Source of the DNA: CAYUVH01 sp964448135
Lineage (GTDB): Bacteria; Verrucomicrobiota; Verrucomicrobiia; Limisphaerales; UBA8199
NCBI GenBank assembly: GCA_964448135.1
Contig: CAYUVH010000029.1
Span: 62,001 to 126,000, forward strand
DNA length: 64,000 bases
Reading direction: 5' to 3'
The notes beneath the pieces were generated by a model, which ran no database searches, was not told the origin of the DNA, and saw only the letters and a list, made by a program, of their open reading frames with translations. This document shows positions 50,807 to 58,927 of this stretch, piece by piece; the first letter of the stretch is position 1, and each line of letters starts with the position of its first letter. A program made the translations under genes and the position numbers.

Positions 50807-51460
50807 ATGTTCTTTCAAGATCGTACATCCCGGAAAATCCAAATGGCATTTCGCGCCTTCACCCTCCTCGAACTCCTCGTCGTCGTCGCCATCATCGCGA
50901 TCCTCGCCGCGTTCCTGCTTCCGGTCCTGCACCGTTCGAAACAAAAAGCGCAGAGCATCTCCTGCGTCAGCAATCTCCGCCAACTGGGCATGGCCGTCCG
51001 CCTCTACGCGGACGAAAATCAAAACCGGCTGCCGACCGCCGAGCTGCTCCCCACCATGCCGGTCAATCCCACGTCGCCCCGCCCCCGCATCTGCGACGTC
51101 CTCGCCCGCTACGTCTCCGCCAGCGCAACCTCAACCAACAGCGCCCCCGTTTTCCACTGTGCTTCCGACAGCGCCGGTCGTTTCGCCAAAGAAGGTTCCA
51201 GTTATCAATGGAACACTTTTCTGAACGGCCATCGCGTGGACGAAACACTGGAGAACAATCTCAAATTCAACGTGCAGATCACTTCCAGCCAAGGCGACTC
51301 CTTCAGCACCAACGGCACCCTGCAGCTCAAGTTCCCACCCGTCACCACTCCCCTCCTGCTCGACTACGACGAATCCCATCCCCGCCCGCCCAAGTCCGCC
51401 AAAAACACCGTCTACATGGACAACCACGTCGCCCCCCTGGAAATCACCGCCTTCGAATAA
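50807..51460 (+). CDS. Type II-secretion/type IV-pilin-like pseudopilin
   Basis: A 217-residue protein with an N-terminal prepilin leader and hydrophobic helix, RAFTLLELLVVVAIIAILAA (about 16-35), with the conserved Glu at +5 after the processing site. Cleavage would occur before Phe (FTLLEL). The remainder is a small globular domain (QSISCVSNLRQLGMAVRLYADE, about 47-68, then FHCASDSAGRF) ending in YMDNHVAPLEI, a relic of the H-x9-DG type found widely in Verrucomicrobiota and Planctomycetota. It is 3 bp after the sigma factor fusion, so the two are likely coexpressed. No assembly genes of a type II system are in the window. Confidence 0.85.
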   Translation: MFFQDRTSRKIQMAFRAFTLLELLVVVAIIAILAAFLLPVLHRSKQKAQSISCVSNLRQLGMAVRLYADENQNRLPTAELLPTMPVNPTSPRPRICDVLARYVSASATSTNSAPVFHCASDSAGRFAKEGSSYQWNTFLNGHRVDETLENNLKFNVQITSSQGDSFSTNGTLQLKFPPVTTPLLLDYDESHPRPPKSAKNTVYMDNHVAPLEITAFE

Positions 51461-51600
51461 TCGGCGTGCGGGCCGCCGTCCCGCCACTCCGGCTCGGCCC
51501 CCGCCGCAGAGCCGCGCCCCTGTCCGCCATAGTCTTGACGACGGCGGATCCAGCCCGGCGGAGAAAGTGTGCGATCCTCTTTCCGGATGCCCGAATCGCC

Positions 51601-51662
51601 TTCGATTCGTCATTCGAGCCTCGGACTTTTTTCGTCATTCGGCATTCGTCATTCGTGCTTCT
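51601..51662 (+). repeat. Dispersed repeat, family E copy 4
   Basis: TTCGATTCGTCATTCGAGCC, then TTTTTTCGTCATTCGGC, ATTCGTCATTCGTGCTTC, in the gap before the beta-propeller gene. It explains the spurious longer opening of that frame. Confidence 0.6.
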
Positions 51663-51706
51663 CCACGCTTGCTCCCTCCGCCCCTGTGCTTACATTCCCC
51701 ACACCC

Positions 51707-53878
51707 ATGAAAGCCCCCGTTCTTTCCCTCGCGTTGATTGCCTACTTGAGCTTCGGCTGCGAATGGTCCAGTGCCGCGCAGCCCACGTTGTCCATTCAAC
51801 TCCAGACGACAAACGTCCTGCTCAGTTGGCCGCAGGAAGCCGCAGCGCTCGGCTACGTTCTGGAAACCGCGCCCACGGTCACCAATTCCTCCTGGAGCGT
51901 GGTTCCCGGCGTGGTCACCAATTTCATCCTCCTGCCCCACACCGCCGCCGCGCAGTATTACCGGCTCGATAATTTCCTGACCAATGGCGTCCTCCTGAAT
52001 GGCACCGTGCAATCCGGCGGCACCTCCTCGACGAATCCCCTTCCCAACGTCACCGTGCGCCTCTATGAAGCCGGCAGCAATCAACCCGTCATCCTCGCGA
52101 CGACCAACACCGATTCCGCCGGCAAATTCTCCCTCCGCTCCCCCAAAGCCACCACTTCCGGCATCTTCTTCATCTCCGCGTCCCTCACCACCAACCTGCA
52201 ATTGCTGACCATCCTCGGACCGACAATCCCGGGAAGAGTCACCGTCAACGAGTTAACCACCGTCGCGGCGACTTACTCCATGGCCCAGTTCTATCGCTCG
52301 GGCGCCATAGTCGGCGACCCCTTCGCGCTCACCCTCGCCGCCGCCATGAACGACAACCTCGTGAACATTGCCACCGGCGGCTCCTCCCCCGTGCTCCTCA
52401 CTTCGCCCAACGCCGACCAAACCACCTCGCTGCGCGGCACCCGCTCCCTGGCCAATTTGCTCGCGGCCTGCGTAGCCAATCCCGCCGTCTCAGCGCAGTT
52501 CCTGCAACTCGCGCTCGATCCGTTGCTGCCGCCGCCCACCACCGTGCCCCAGGCCATGGCCAACCTCGCCCGGAACCCCGCCACAAACGTCACCCAGATC
52601 TTTGCGCTCGCCTCGACGACCACGCCTTACCGCCCCGCGCTCTTCGCCGTCCCGGATGCCTGGACCCTCGCGGTGAAGGTCAATGATTCCGGCGACGACA
52701 ACAACCTCATCGCCGGGTTGGGATACATACTCTTTGATTCCCAGGGCCGCGCCTGGATTTCGGACAACGTCACCCAGGGCACTCCCTATTCGAGCCAGAT
52801 GCTGGTCGTGCTGCAGCCAAACGGAAAACCCGCCGACGGCTTGAATGGTGGACCCAAGTCCCCGATTTTCACCGGCGGCCTGCTTGGTGGTGGCTATGGC
52901 CTCGCGCGCGATGCGCAAGGCTCGATCTGGGTTGGCAACTTCGGTTGGGGTCCGGACCACTCCTGCCAGTATTATCCGACCAACTCCCCCGGCTGCCACG
53001 GCAGCGTCTCGCAATTCACCGCCTCTGGCGAAGCCATTTCGGGTCCGCTGGGCTACCAGGGCGGGCCGATACGCGCGCAGGGAATGGCGCCCGACGCCGC
53101 GGGGAACATGTGGATCACCAGTTACGGCAACGATTCCGTTTACGTGTTCCTGAATGGCAGCCCCACCAATGTCGCGTACTTTTCTGAATACCCCGGCAGC
53201 CAGCCCTTCGACGTCCAGACCGGCCCCAACGGCACTGCCTGGATCGCCTGCGGCGGCGGCATCGCCGGCGAATATCCCAGCAGCCTCACGCTCGTCCAGT
53301 TGGTTACCAACCAGGTGCAAATGCTCTGGCGAACCAATATCGGCAGCGCCACCAAGGGCGTGGCTGTGGACTCAAAAAATATCGCGTGGCTGACCTCCCA
53401 GGGCGATAGCAAAGTCTACGCGGTCAACACGAATGGCGCCGTGTTGGGCGGCTTCGGCGGCGGCGGCGTCAACGGCCCCTGGGGCGCCGCGGTGGATGGC
53501 GACGACAACATCTGGGTCGCAAACTTCGGCCCGTTGTCCCCCGCTTACTACTCCGCTCGACTCTCAAAACTGGCCGGTTCCAACCCCGCCACCCGGCCGC
53601 CCGGCCTCAACCTGGGCGACCCCATCAGCCCCGCCACCGGCTTCACCCTTCCTTCCGCCGGCAGCGAAGTCCTCCTGCACAACGGCACACCGCTCTACGG
53701 CACAAACGGCCCCATCTCCTACGACCCCTTCCAACGCTCCACCGCCTCCGCCATAGACCGGGCGGGAAATATCTGGGTGCTAAACAATTGGAAAAACGAC
53801 TTCGTCATCGATACCACCTCCAACCCCGGCGGCGACGGCGTCGTAATCTTCGTCGGCCTCGCCACCCCGCCAAAATAG
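51707..53878 (+). CDS. Exported NHL/SMP-like beta-propeller protein
   Basis: A 723-residue secreted protein. The ATG at 51707 gives a signal peptide (APVLSLALIAYLSFGCEWSSAAQ); the Cys after LSFG could also be a lipobox. A fibronectin-like part (LSIQLQTTNVLLSWPQEAA, VLETAPTVTNSSW) and a carboxypeptidase-like fold (VTVRLYEAGSNQP) come first. From about residue 340 a propeller has blades marked by short WxxD/N motifs: QGRAWISDNV, QGSIWVGNFGWG, AGNMWITSYGND, NGTAWIACGGG, KNIAWLTSQGDS, DDNIWVANFGP and AGNIWVLNNWK, i.e. seven, as in NHL and streptogramin-lyase-like propellers. Function is unknown. Confidence 0.8.
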   Translation: MKAPVLSLALIAYLSFGCEWSSAAQPTLSIQLQTTNVLLSWPQEAAALGYVLETAPTVTNSSWSVVPGVVTNFILLPHTAAAQYYRLDNFLTNGVLLNGTVQSGGTSSTNPLPNVTVRLYEAGSNQPVILATTNTDSAGKFSLRSPKATTSGIFFISASLTTNLQLLTILGPTIPGRVTVNELTTVAATYSMAQFYRSGAIVGDPFALTLAAAMNDNLVNIATGGSSPVLLTSPNADQTTSLRGTRSLANLLAACVANPAVSAQFLQLALDPLLPPPTTVPQAMANLARNPATNVTQIFALASTTTPYRPALFAVPDAWTLAVKVNDSGDDNNLIAGLGYILFDSQGRAWISDNVTQGTPYSSQMLVVLQPNGKPADGLNGGPKSPIFTGGLLGGGYGLARDAQGSIWVGNFGWGPDHSCQYYPTNSPGCHGSVSQFTASGEAISGPLGYQGGPIRAQGMAPDAAGNMWITSYGNDSVYVFLNGSPTNVAYFSEYPGSQPFDVQTGPNGTAWIACGGGIAGEYPSSLTLVQLVTNQVQMLWRTNIGSATKGVAVDSKNIAWLTSQGDSKVYAVNTNGAVLGGFGGGGVNGPWGAAVDGDDNIWVANFGPLSPAYYSARLSKLAGSNPATRPPGLNLGDPISPATGFTLPSAGSEVLLHNGTPLYGTNGPISYDPFQRSTASAIDRAGNIWVLNNWKNDFVIDTTSNPGGDGVVIFVGLATPPK

Positions 53879-53945
53879 GAACCATTCCCCTCCGCTCTAC
53901 GCTCTACGCTCTTTTCGATTTCTGTTCTGCTCTGGCTTTGGCATT

Positions 53946-54050
53946 TACAGCAATTTAATTAGAACCATGGCCGCCAATGGGTAGGGCCGGCACTCCGTTG
54001 CCGGCCGCGACGTTGTTGCGCAACGGCTACGAAATAAATCCTGCTTATCG
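53946..54050 (+). repeat. Dispersed MITE-like repeat, family A copy 3
   Basis: Has ATGGCCGCCAATGGGTAGGG, CCGGCACTCCGTTGCCGGCC and GCGACGTTG in family order, near a diverged AT-rich end. Confidence 0.7.
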
Positions 54051-54478
54051 GGTTTCTTGCCAAACTTGATTCCCGCTGCATCAATCGAGCTGCGGGTGGC
54101 CCGATCGTAGCGCGGGCGTCCTCGCCTGCGGGTTCCGGCGGCGTCCCGCCGCCCGTTCCGAAGGGTGCTCGCGGGCTGTATTCGTGGATTTTGTCAACCA
54201 ACCGGATAAGCACGAAATAAATTGACCCGCTCCAGCCTTTTCCCCTCCTTCCCCACCCCGCCTCAAACCAAGGCGGACGCATCCACATCCGTAGGTGTGA
54301 TTGCGAATTCTGCTCTGAAACCCCAACGGGGGTTTGTAACCAAGCCCAGGGTTGTCCCGACTCGGGGAGGGACTACCCTGGGTTATGTGGTTGATGGTCC
54401 CCACAACTCTGAAGGAGTTGCATCAGCCGGCCTGGGTTTGCGGGAATTGAGATGCGTTTGCCCGGGCCCCAATCCCGC

Positions 54479-54507
54479 TTGACAGATTTTTCCTCCCGCA
54501 GTCTAGT
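54479..54507 (+). promoter_or_regulatory. Sigma-70-like promoter upstream of the cassette-like genes
   Basis: TTGACA (perfect) at 54479-54484, 17 bases, then TCTAGT (4 of 6) at 54502-54507. It points toward the three small genes and begins about 290 bases before the first, so it could serve them as an integron Pc promoter would. No closer gene is supported. Confidence 0.45.
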
Positions 54508-54793
54508 AATCTCGATGAGTCTAGGAGCGCTGCATCAAAAGCCCAACCGCAGACCGCACGCGCCGTGGACCCACGTCCTTGATCACGCTCCCAGCTTCCG
54601 AACGGCACTTGGTCTTTGCACGGCTTCCACAAATCGCCAAAAGACAAACCCGGCCCGCCACCTGCCGCCGCATCTTGCTCCCAATTACGGCAACACCACC
54701 CACATTCTCGGCCTGAAGACTTTGTCTTTCGGCTTTGTCTCTGCAACCATGACTTTGTCCCAATCATACTGTTAGACGACGGGCGACCATCTC

Positions 54794-55348
54794 ATGCAAC
54801 GCCACTTTTACGCAACCAGCGACGACCTTCTACCAGTTCTGGAAAGAGTCGAGTGCAAGCGCCGAGTCGCCTACACGCTCACAGGTGGGTTCGAATCCCC
54901 GCTGCTTACTACTGTCTTCTCCGGTTCGACTATCGCCACTCTTGCCAGTCGCGCACCACATCCCAACGCGAGCGGCGGGTATTCGTATCTGGTGACGCCC
55001 GCTGACGTGAAGGTTGTCATTCGAGAGATTCCTCAACGAGCAGGCGATATTCGTTACGCAGTCGATCAGCTCGCGAATCCGATCAGCGTCACTTTTGCTC
55101 ACGGCGGTTTCTACGCACCAGACATACTCCTTTTTGGCCGCGTCGCTACTTGCTCCGACCATCCGGAAGCGGCCACGCTTTATCGCGCTTTTGCTGCTTC
55201 AGTTGCCAGGAGTTTTACACGCATTCGTGCATTTTACGTCGGCCCTAAAGCTCAAGAGTTGCTCCGCCGTGGTTGCCGTTTGGCCATTGGCGCTAATTCT
55301 CCCCGCGATTACGATTTAGCATATGAGCCTCCACCGAAAGTCGCCTAG
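54794..55348 (+). CDS. Cassette gene 1, unknown function
   Basis: A 184-residue soluble protein (MQRHFYATSDDLLPVLERVE...) that I do not recognise. It has no signal peptide or membrane helix. Secondary structure looks mixed (VKVVIREIPQRAGDIRYAVDQ, VSVTFAHGG-like ISVTFAHGGFYAPDILLFGR). The gene starts 17 bases after a GTTAGAC core site and its TAG stop (55346-55348) lies inside the first box of an attC-like site, the way integron cassette genes usually end. GC content is lower and codon use differs from neighbours. Orphan status and compactness support a mobile cassette. Confidence 0.6.
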   Translation: MQRHFYATSDDLLPVLERVECKRRVAYTLTGGFESPLLTTVFSGSTIATLASRAPHPNASGGYSYLVTPADVKVVIREIPQRAGDIRYAVDQLANPISVTFAHGGFYAPDILLFGRVATCSDHPEAATLYRAFAASVARSFTRIRAFYVGPKAQELLRRGCRLAIGANSPRDYDLAYEPPPKVA

Positions 55349-55440
55349 CCATTCACTGCAGCCAACGCCGGTTGACCGGCTCGGCTCCGCCTTCGCGGTT
55401 GACACCCTCAGGCCGGCGTGCTGAGTTCTGGACGTTAGAC
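55343..55440 (+). repeat. attC-like recombination site 1
   Basis: A 98-bp imperfect inverted repeat. Boxes: GCCTAGC (55343-55349) and GTTAGAC (55434-55440) at the ends; CAGCCAACGCCGG (55359-55371) and CCGGCGTGCTG (55413-55423) inside, which pair with two unpaired bases, as in attC L''/L' boxes. Between them TCGGCTCCGCCTTCGCGGTT is almost the same as in site 2. Confidence 0.65.
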
Positions 55441-55441
55441 C

Positions 55442-55840
55442 ATGAAGACCCTCTCCACAGACGAGATTGATTGTCTTTTGGGAGTTCATGCATCGAATGC
55501 TCATCCGCTGGACATTTTGGGTTATGGTTACACTTCGGAAGGTGCGCGGCGTTTTCGGGCAGAGCGGCCTGATTTTCTGCCGCAGATAGCTGCTCACGTG
55601 CAGAGCATTTTGCAGGCGGCAGGTATTTTCCCGAAAGATACCAATCCCGATGATGCTGGCTTTCGGACATTCATTCGACGTGCCGGCGCGTCGTTCACGA
55701 TCAGCTCAGTAGAAGAGATTGGGTTGAACAGGTATGAGCGGATCACGAGCAAGCCGATGTCGGAGACCGCCGCGATACGCCAGTATATTCGGCAAGTAGT
55801 GAATCCAGATTATGTGTGTATTGCGGAAGGAATGGGCTGA
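55442..55840 (+). CDS. Cassette gene 2, unknown function
   Basis: A 132-residue soluble protein (MKTLSTDEIDCLLGVHASNAHP...) with no recognised domain. The central part (EGARRFRAERPDFLPQIAAHVQSIL) is helical and the C-terminus is rich in Ile and Arg (YERITSKPMSETAAIRQYIRQV). The ATG starts 2 bases after the end of attC-like site 1, and the TGA stop (55838-55840) lies within the first box of site 2. This tight fit between genes and sites is the main evidence that it is a real cassette. Function unknown. Confidence 0.6.
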   Translation: MKTLSTDEIDCLLGVHASNAHPLDILGYGYTSEGARRFRAERPDFLPQIAAHVQSILQAAGIFPKDTNPDDAGFRTFIRRAGASFTISSVEEIGLNRYERITSKPMSETAAIRQYIRQVVNPDYVCIAEGMG

Positions 55841-55933
55841 CAAATCGCCGCAGGCAACGCGGGATGGCGCTTTCGGTTCCGCTTCGCGGTTCACGTTGGT
55901 TGATCCCGCGTGCCTGACCTCTGTTCGTTCGCC
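55835..55933 (+). repeat. attC-like recombination site 2
   Basis: 99 bp. End boxes GGCTGAC (55835-55841) and GTTCGCC (55927-55933, diverged) and inner boxes AGGCAACGCGGGAT (55852-55865) and ATCCCGCGTGCCT (55903-55915), which pair with one extra unpaired A. The centre TCGGTTCCGCTTCGCGGTT matches site 1. The canonical GTTRRRY core is not perfect. Confidence 0.6.
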
Positions 55934-55941
55934 AGAATACT

Positions 55942-56484
55942 ATGCCGTATCCACCACAAATTGAGCGACTGCGTTCCGTGCTGAAGGCTATGCCCGGCGT
56001 TGCAGAGGTCGAGGCGGACCATACGCCGCTGCAAGACATCGATGTGGGCCAATTGTCCCTCGTCACGTTTGGCGACCTGCCACACGCGGCAATTCAACGC
56101 ACCAAAGGAGGCCTCCATGGGGAAGCCTTGGGCCAGCTGTTCATCACCCTCTCTCCGACGCTTGAGAGCTGGAGGACGTTGGAGTTTCTGTCGTGGCAGG
56201 TGCGGGACTGGTCTCGTGCAGGGCGTTGTGTCCAGATACGCACCCGTGGTTTGCCACCTGCACTTGGCGAGCAGATTCAGCTTGGCTCGTCTTTGCGAGT
56301 GATCATCGAGTTCTTTGTATCCGGGTTGGACAGCGATCCCGAGCGGATGCTCCGAGAGCTGGAGGAGTTCGCCAGGGATCTGGAGGTATCGCTGCGCCTT
56401 TACGGCCTTGAGTGGCGCGGCGGCAAAATCGAAAGGAAAGGCGAACCAGCCGGTGCTGCGAATGCGGCTTCGCCGCATCGCTGA
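55942..56484 (+). CDS. Cassette gene 3, unknown function
   Basis: A 180-residue soluble protein (MPYPPQIERLRSVLKAMPGVAEVEA...) that I do not recognise. Helical start, then alternating segments (QLSLVTFGDLPHAAIQRTKGG, RVIIEFFVSGLDSDPERML) and a basic tail. It starts 9 bp after attC-like site 2. A perfect ATGCGGC/GCCGCAT hairpin lies in its 3' end (56462-56478). I could not find a third attC site after it, so it may be the last cassette or its site may be degenerate. A 7-bp CCCCGAG/CTCGGGG hairpin at 56513-56535 may act as a weak terminator. Confidence 0.55.
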   Translation: MPYPPQIERLRSVLKAMPGVAEVEADHTPLQDIDVGQLSLVTFGDLPHAAIQRTKGGLHGEALGQLFITLSPTLESWRTLEFLSWQVRDWSRAGRCVQIRTRGLPPALGEQIQLGSSLRVIIEFFVSGLDSDPERMLRELEEFARDLEVSLRLYGLEWRGGKIERKGEPAGAANAASPHR

Positions 56485-56608
56485 CCTCAACCTGCAACTT
56501 TCAACCTGCTCGCCCCGAGGGCCTTTACTCGGGGCAACCTGCAACCCTCTTGGCATCTCTTCCGTGACCGGCTACCTTTCCCGCGTCCGCATCATCTAAT
56601 CACTCGCC

Positions 56609-57706
56609 ATGAACCCCAATCTCACTCGCCGCCAATTCATCCAAACCTCCGGCACCGCCGCCCTCGTCGTCGCCGCCGCCCCCACTTTGCTCGCCGACGA
56701 CAAAAAGAAAAAGACCACCATCGCCTTCGTCGGCGCCGCACACATCCACACGCCCAGCTTCATTGAGCTGGTCAAGAAACGCGACGACGTCCAGGTCAAG
56801 GCCGTCTGGGACCACGACGCCGCCCGCGCGGACAAGCGCGCCAAGGAACTCAACGCCATGGTCGCTGCGGATGTCGCGACCATCTGGTCCGATCCCGAGA
56901 TCACCGCCGTCATCATTTGCTCCGAGACCAACCGCCATCCCGAGTTGATCATGGCCGCGGCGAAGGCCGGCAAACACATGTTCGCCGAGAAGCCCTTGGG
57001 CATCACCGGCAAGGAAAGCGTCGCGATGGCCGAGGCGATTGAAAAAGCCAACCTGCTCTTCACCACCGGCTATTTCATGCGCACGGACAAAAAGCACCTC
57101 TTCCTCAAAAGCGAAATCGCCAAGGGCAATTTCGGCAAGATCACGCGCGCCCGCGGCTCGAATTGCCACGGCGGCTCCCTCGGCGGCTGGTTCGACACCG
57201 AATGGCGCTGGATGGCCGATCCCAAGCAGGCCGGCTTTGGCGGCTTCGGCGACCTCGGCACCCACAAGCTCGACATCCTCATGTGGCTCCTCGGTGACGT
57301 CGAATCCGTCACCGCCGACATCCGCGTCGTCACCGGCCGCTACGGCGATTGCGATGAAGTCGGCGAAGGCCTCATCCAATTCAAGAACGGCGTCATCGGC
57401 AGCCTCGCCGCCGGCTGGGTGGACTTGGAGAATCCCGTCGAACTCGAAATCGCCGGCACCGAAGGCCACGCCACCATCATGGACGGCCAGCTCTATTACC
57501 GGAGCAAGAAAGTCCCGAACAGCGACAGCAAGGAACCGCTCCTCAATCTCCCCGCCGGCCCCAAGCTCCCGCTTCAGCAATTCCTCGACGCCGTGGCCGG
57601 CGCCAAAGACCAACCCCTCGTCACCCCCCGCGAAGCCGCCGCCCGCGTCGTCGTCATGGAAGCCATGTACGAAGGCGCGCGCAAAAAGACCTGGGTGAAT
57701 ATCTGA
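56609..57706 (+). CDS. Tat-exported Gfo/Idh/MocA family oxidoreductase
   Basis: A 365-residue NAD(P)-dependent sugar dehydrogenase-like protein. The N-terminus is a Tat signal: NLTRRQFIQTSGTAALVVAAAP, with TRRQF as the twin-arginine motif, so it should be exported folded with its cofactor. The dinucleotide start TIAFVGAAHIHTPSF (about 41-55) is a diverged GxGxxG loop; the family motif HMFAEKPLGI (Glu-Lys-Pro, about 122-131), the RGSNCHGGSLGGW segment and GGFGDLGTHKLDILMWLLG (about 211-229), with the catalytic-like His, are clear. The substrate is unknown. It is convergent with the 54-residue gene, with one base between stops. Confidence 0.9.
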   Translation: MNPNLTRRQFIQTSGTAALVVAAAPTLLADDKKKKTTIAFVGAAHIHTPSFIELVKKRDDVQVKAVWDHDAARADKRAKELNAMVAADVATIWSDPEITAVIICSETNRHPELIMAAAKAGKHMFAEKPLGITGKESVAMAEAIEKANLLFTTGYFMRTDKKHLFLKSEIAKGNFGKITRARGSNCHGGSLGGWFDTEWRWMADPKQAGFGGFGDLGTHKLDILMWLLGDVESVTADIRVVTGRYGDCDEVGEGLIQFKNGVIGSLAAGWVDLENPVELEIAGTEGHATIMDGQLYYRSKKVPNSDSKEPLLNLPAGPKLPLQQFLDAVAGAKDQPLVTPREAAARVVVMEAMYEGARKKTWVNI

Positions 57707-57707
57707 G

Positions 57708-57872
57708 CTATTTCCCGGGCTTCGGTGGTTTGGCGAACGATACCACCGGGTGCCCGGAATCCTTCTGGCGCTTGCGTGCATCCGCGCACAGCGCGCCGAC
57801 ATCGTAATTGAATTTCGCGAGTTGTTCCTCGCGAACCTTCCGCACCTCTTCGACGACTTGATCTCTAATCAC
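57708..57872 (-). CDS. Small conserved 54-residue protein
   Basis: A short gene from GTG at 57872 to TAG at 57708. The product has the sequence start VIRDQVVEEVRKVREEQLAK, then FNYDVGALCADARKRQKDSG and a basic proline-rich end. Eight bases upstream of the GTG on the minus strand is a strong ribosome-binding site (GGGAGGGAGA). The type of protein (helical, acidic then basic, with EEVRxxREEQLAKFNYD) is one I have seen as a stand-alone small protein in many bacteria, possibly an antitoxin-like regulator; that is recollection, not evidence here. No partner toxin frame is visible. Upstream lies an AAACGCGAATGG-type sequence that may be a decayed partner. Confidence 0.6.
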   Translation of the reverse strand: MIRDQVVEEVRKVREEQLAKFNYDVGALCADARKRQKDSGHPVVSFAKPPKPGK

Positions 57873-57994
57873 GGCCTATTCTCCCTCCCATTCGCGTTTA
57901 TTCGCGTCCACCTGCTCGCGATTTATCGGAGTTCGCGGTTCCAGATTTAGTAGACCTTGCTTAACCGCCCCGCGCCCCACTCAATTCCTAACTA

Positions 57995-58054
57995 TTGAAG
58001 CTTGGGGCTTGGAGCTTATCTGGTGCTTGGTCCTTGGAGCTTGGAGCTTCCGCC
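57995..58054 (-). repeat. Dispersed repeat, family D copy 2
   Basis: Reverse complement of the units at 8476-8566: AAGCTTGGGGCTTGGAGCTT, ATCTGGTGCTTGGTCCTTGG, AGCTTGGAGCTTCC, just after the DUF1080 gene's stop. Confidence 0.6.
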
Positions 58055-58056
58055 GC

Positions 58057-58767
58057 TCACTTCCCCGCCAAATCCTTCACCTTCACATTCCGAAACCACA
58101 CATTGAAATCGTGATCCTGCAACAGAATGTGCCCCGTCACCTGATTCCCAAAACCCGCCTCATCCTTGAACTTGCTCTTCGCCACCGCCGCCTTCAACTC
58201 CGGGCTCCCGCAATCGTATTCCAACACCTTCACACCGTTCAGCCAGTGCTCCACGTGATTTCCCTTCACCCGCACGCGTGATTGGTTGATCTCGCCCATC
58301 GGCCGCACCGGCGTCTTCACCGTCGTCTTCAGCACATCATAAAACGTCGCCGTCAACCGCTTCCCCTCCGCCAGTTTCCCATCCGGATGCACCTCGTCGT
58401 CGAGCATTTGATATTCGTGGGCAATCGGCCCCTTTCGTGACTCGAGTACAAAATACTTCACCCCGCTGTTCCCCCCCGGCGCCAGCTTCCATTCCCACTC
58501 CAGATCGAACTCCGCAAACTCGTCCTTGGAAATGATGTCCCCGCCCTTTTGCCCCAGGCAATGCAGCCACCCATTGGTCACTTCCCAACCCTTCGCCGGA
58601 AATTCCGGTTTCTTGAAACTCCGCCACCCCTGCGTCGTCTTTCCATCAAACAATAACCGCCACCCCTCCGCCTTCTCCGCCGCCGTCAATTGATTCGTCT
58701 CCGCCGCCCCCGCGAAAACCACCGACGCCAACAACCCCGCAACGCAAACCATCGCTTTCAAAAGCAT
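58057..58767 (-). CDS. DUF1080/3-keto-disaccharide hydrolase-like exported protein
   Basis: A 236-residue secreted protein. The ATG at 58767 starts a signal peptide (MVCVAGLLASVVFAGAAE); the in-frame ATG 12 codons earlier would extend it with a Gly/Arg-rich part. The mature domain is a concanavalin-like beta-sandwich of the DUF1080 family: WRLLFDGKTTQGWRSF (about 38-53), FDLEWEWKLAPGGNSGVKYF, HEYQMLDDEVHPDG, LNGVKVLEYDCGS and GHILLQDHDFNVWFRNVKVK, with the typical FRNI/VKVK ending. Members cleave 3-keto-glucosides. It is 186 bp downstream (same strand) from nothing else; the nearby Gfo/Idh oxidoreductase could make 3-keto sugars for it, a common pairing. Confidence 0.85.
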   Translation of the reverse strand: MLLKAMVCVAGLLASVVFAGAAETNQLTAAEKAEGWRLLFDGKTTQGWRSFKKPEFPAKGWEVTNGWLHCLGQKGGDIISKDEFAEFDLEWEWKLAPGGNSGVKYFVLESRKGPIAHEYQMLDDEVHPDGKLAEGKRLTATFYDVLKTTVKTPVRPMGEINQSRVRVKGNHVEHWLNGVKVLEYDCGSPELKAAVAKSKFKDEAGFGNQVTGHILLQDHDFNVWFRNVKVKDLAGK

Positions 58768-58849
58768 GCCAAAGATTGGACGCCCGCCGCGACCCCTTGG
58801 CAACGAAATAAATGACCGTCCTGCTGCCGCACCCGCCTCCGCAACTCCC

Positions 58850-58927
58850 CTCTCATTAACACCCCACTTTCAGTGGGGTGTCGTCCGGACGCCACAATTC
58901 TTTGAAACCGTTTTTAACGGTTTCAAA
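58850..58927 (-). repeat. Bipartite palindromic repeat, family C copy 2
   Basis: Read on the plus strand: CTCTCATTAACACCCCACTT with TCAGTGGGGTG, then CCGGACGCCACAATTC, and the perfect 12-bp palindrome TTTGAAACCGTT/AACGGTTTCAAA with a 3-base loop (58901-58927). Same order as 29415-29487. Confidence 0.85.

Larger units (their letters stand above)
53879..54793. other. 915-bp gap before the cassette-like array
   Basis: No convincing gene, though frames stay open by base composition. It contains family A copy 3 (53946-54050), a palindromic unit at 54337-54385 (CCCAGGGTTGTCCC against GGGACTACCCTGGG), the CAACTC/GAGTTG hairpin at 54402-54420, a sigma-70-like promoter at 54479-54507 and the core site GTTAGAC at 54771-54777. 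Base composition becomes less GC-rich toward its end. Confidence 0.5.

Noticed and set aside
54452..54775. A 107-codon frame just before the first cassette gene, ending in the GTTAGAC core
   Set aside because: Biased composition, no ribosome-binding site, overlaps an equally open minus-strand frame, and the DNA looks like a leader. Kept as non-coding.
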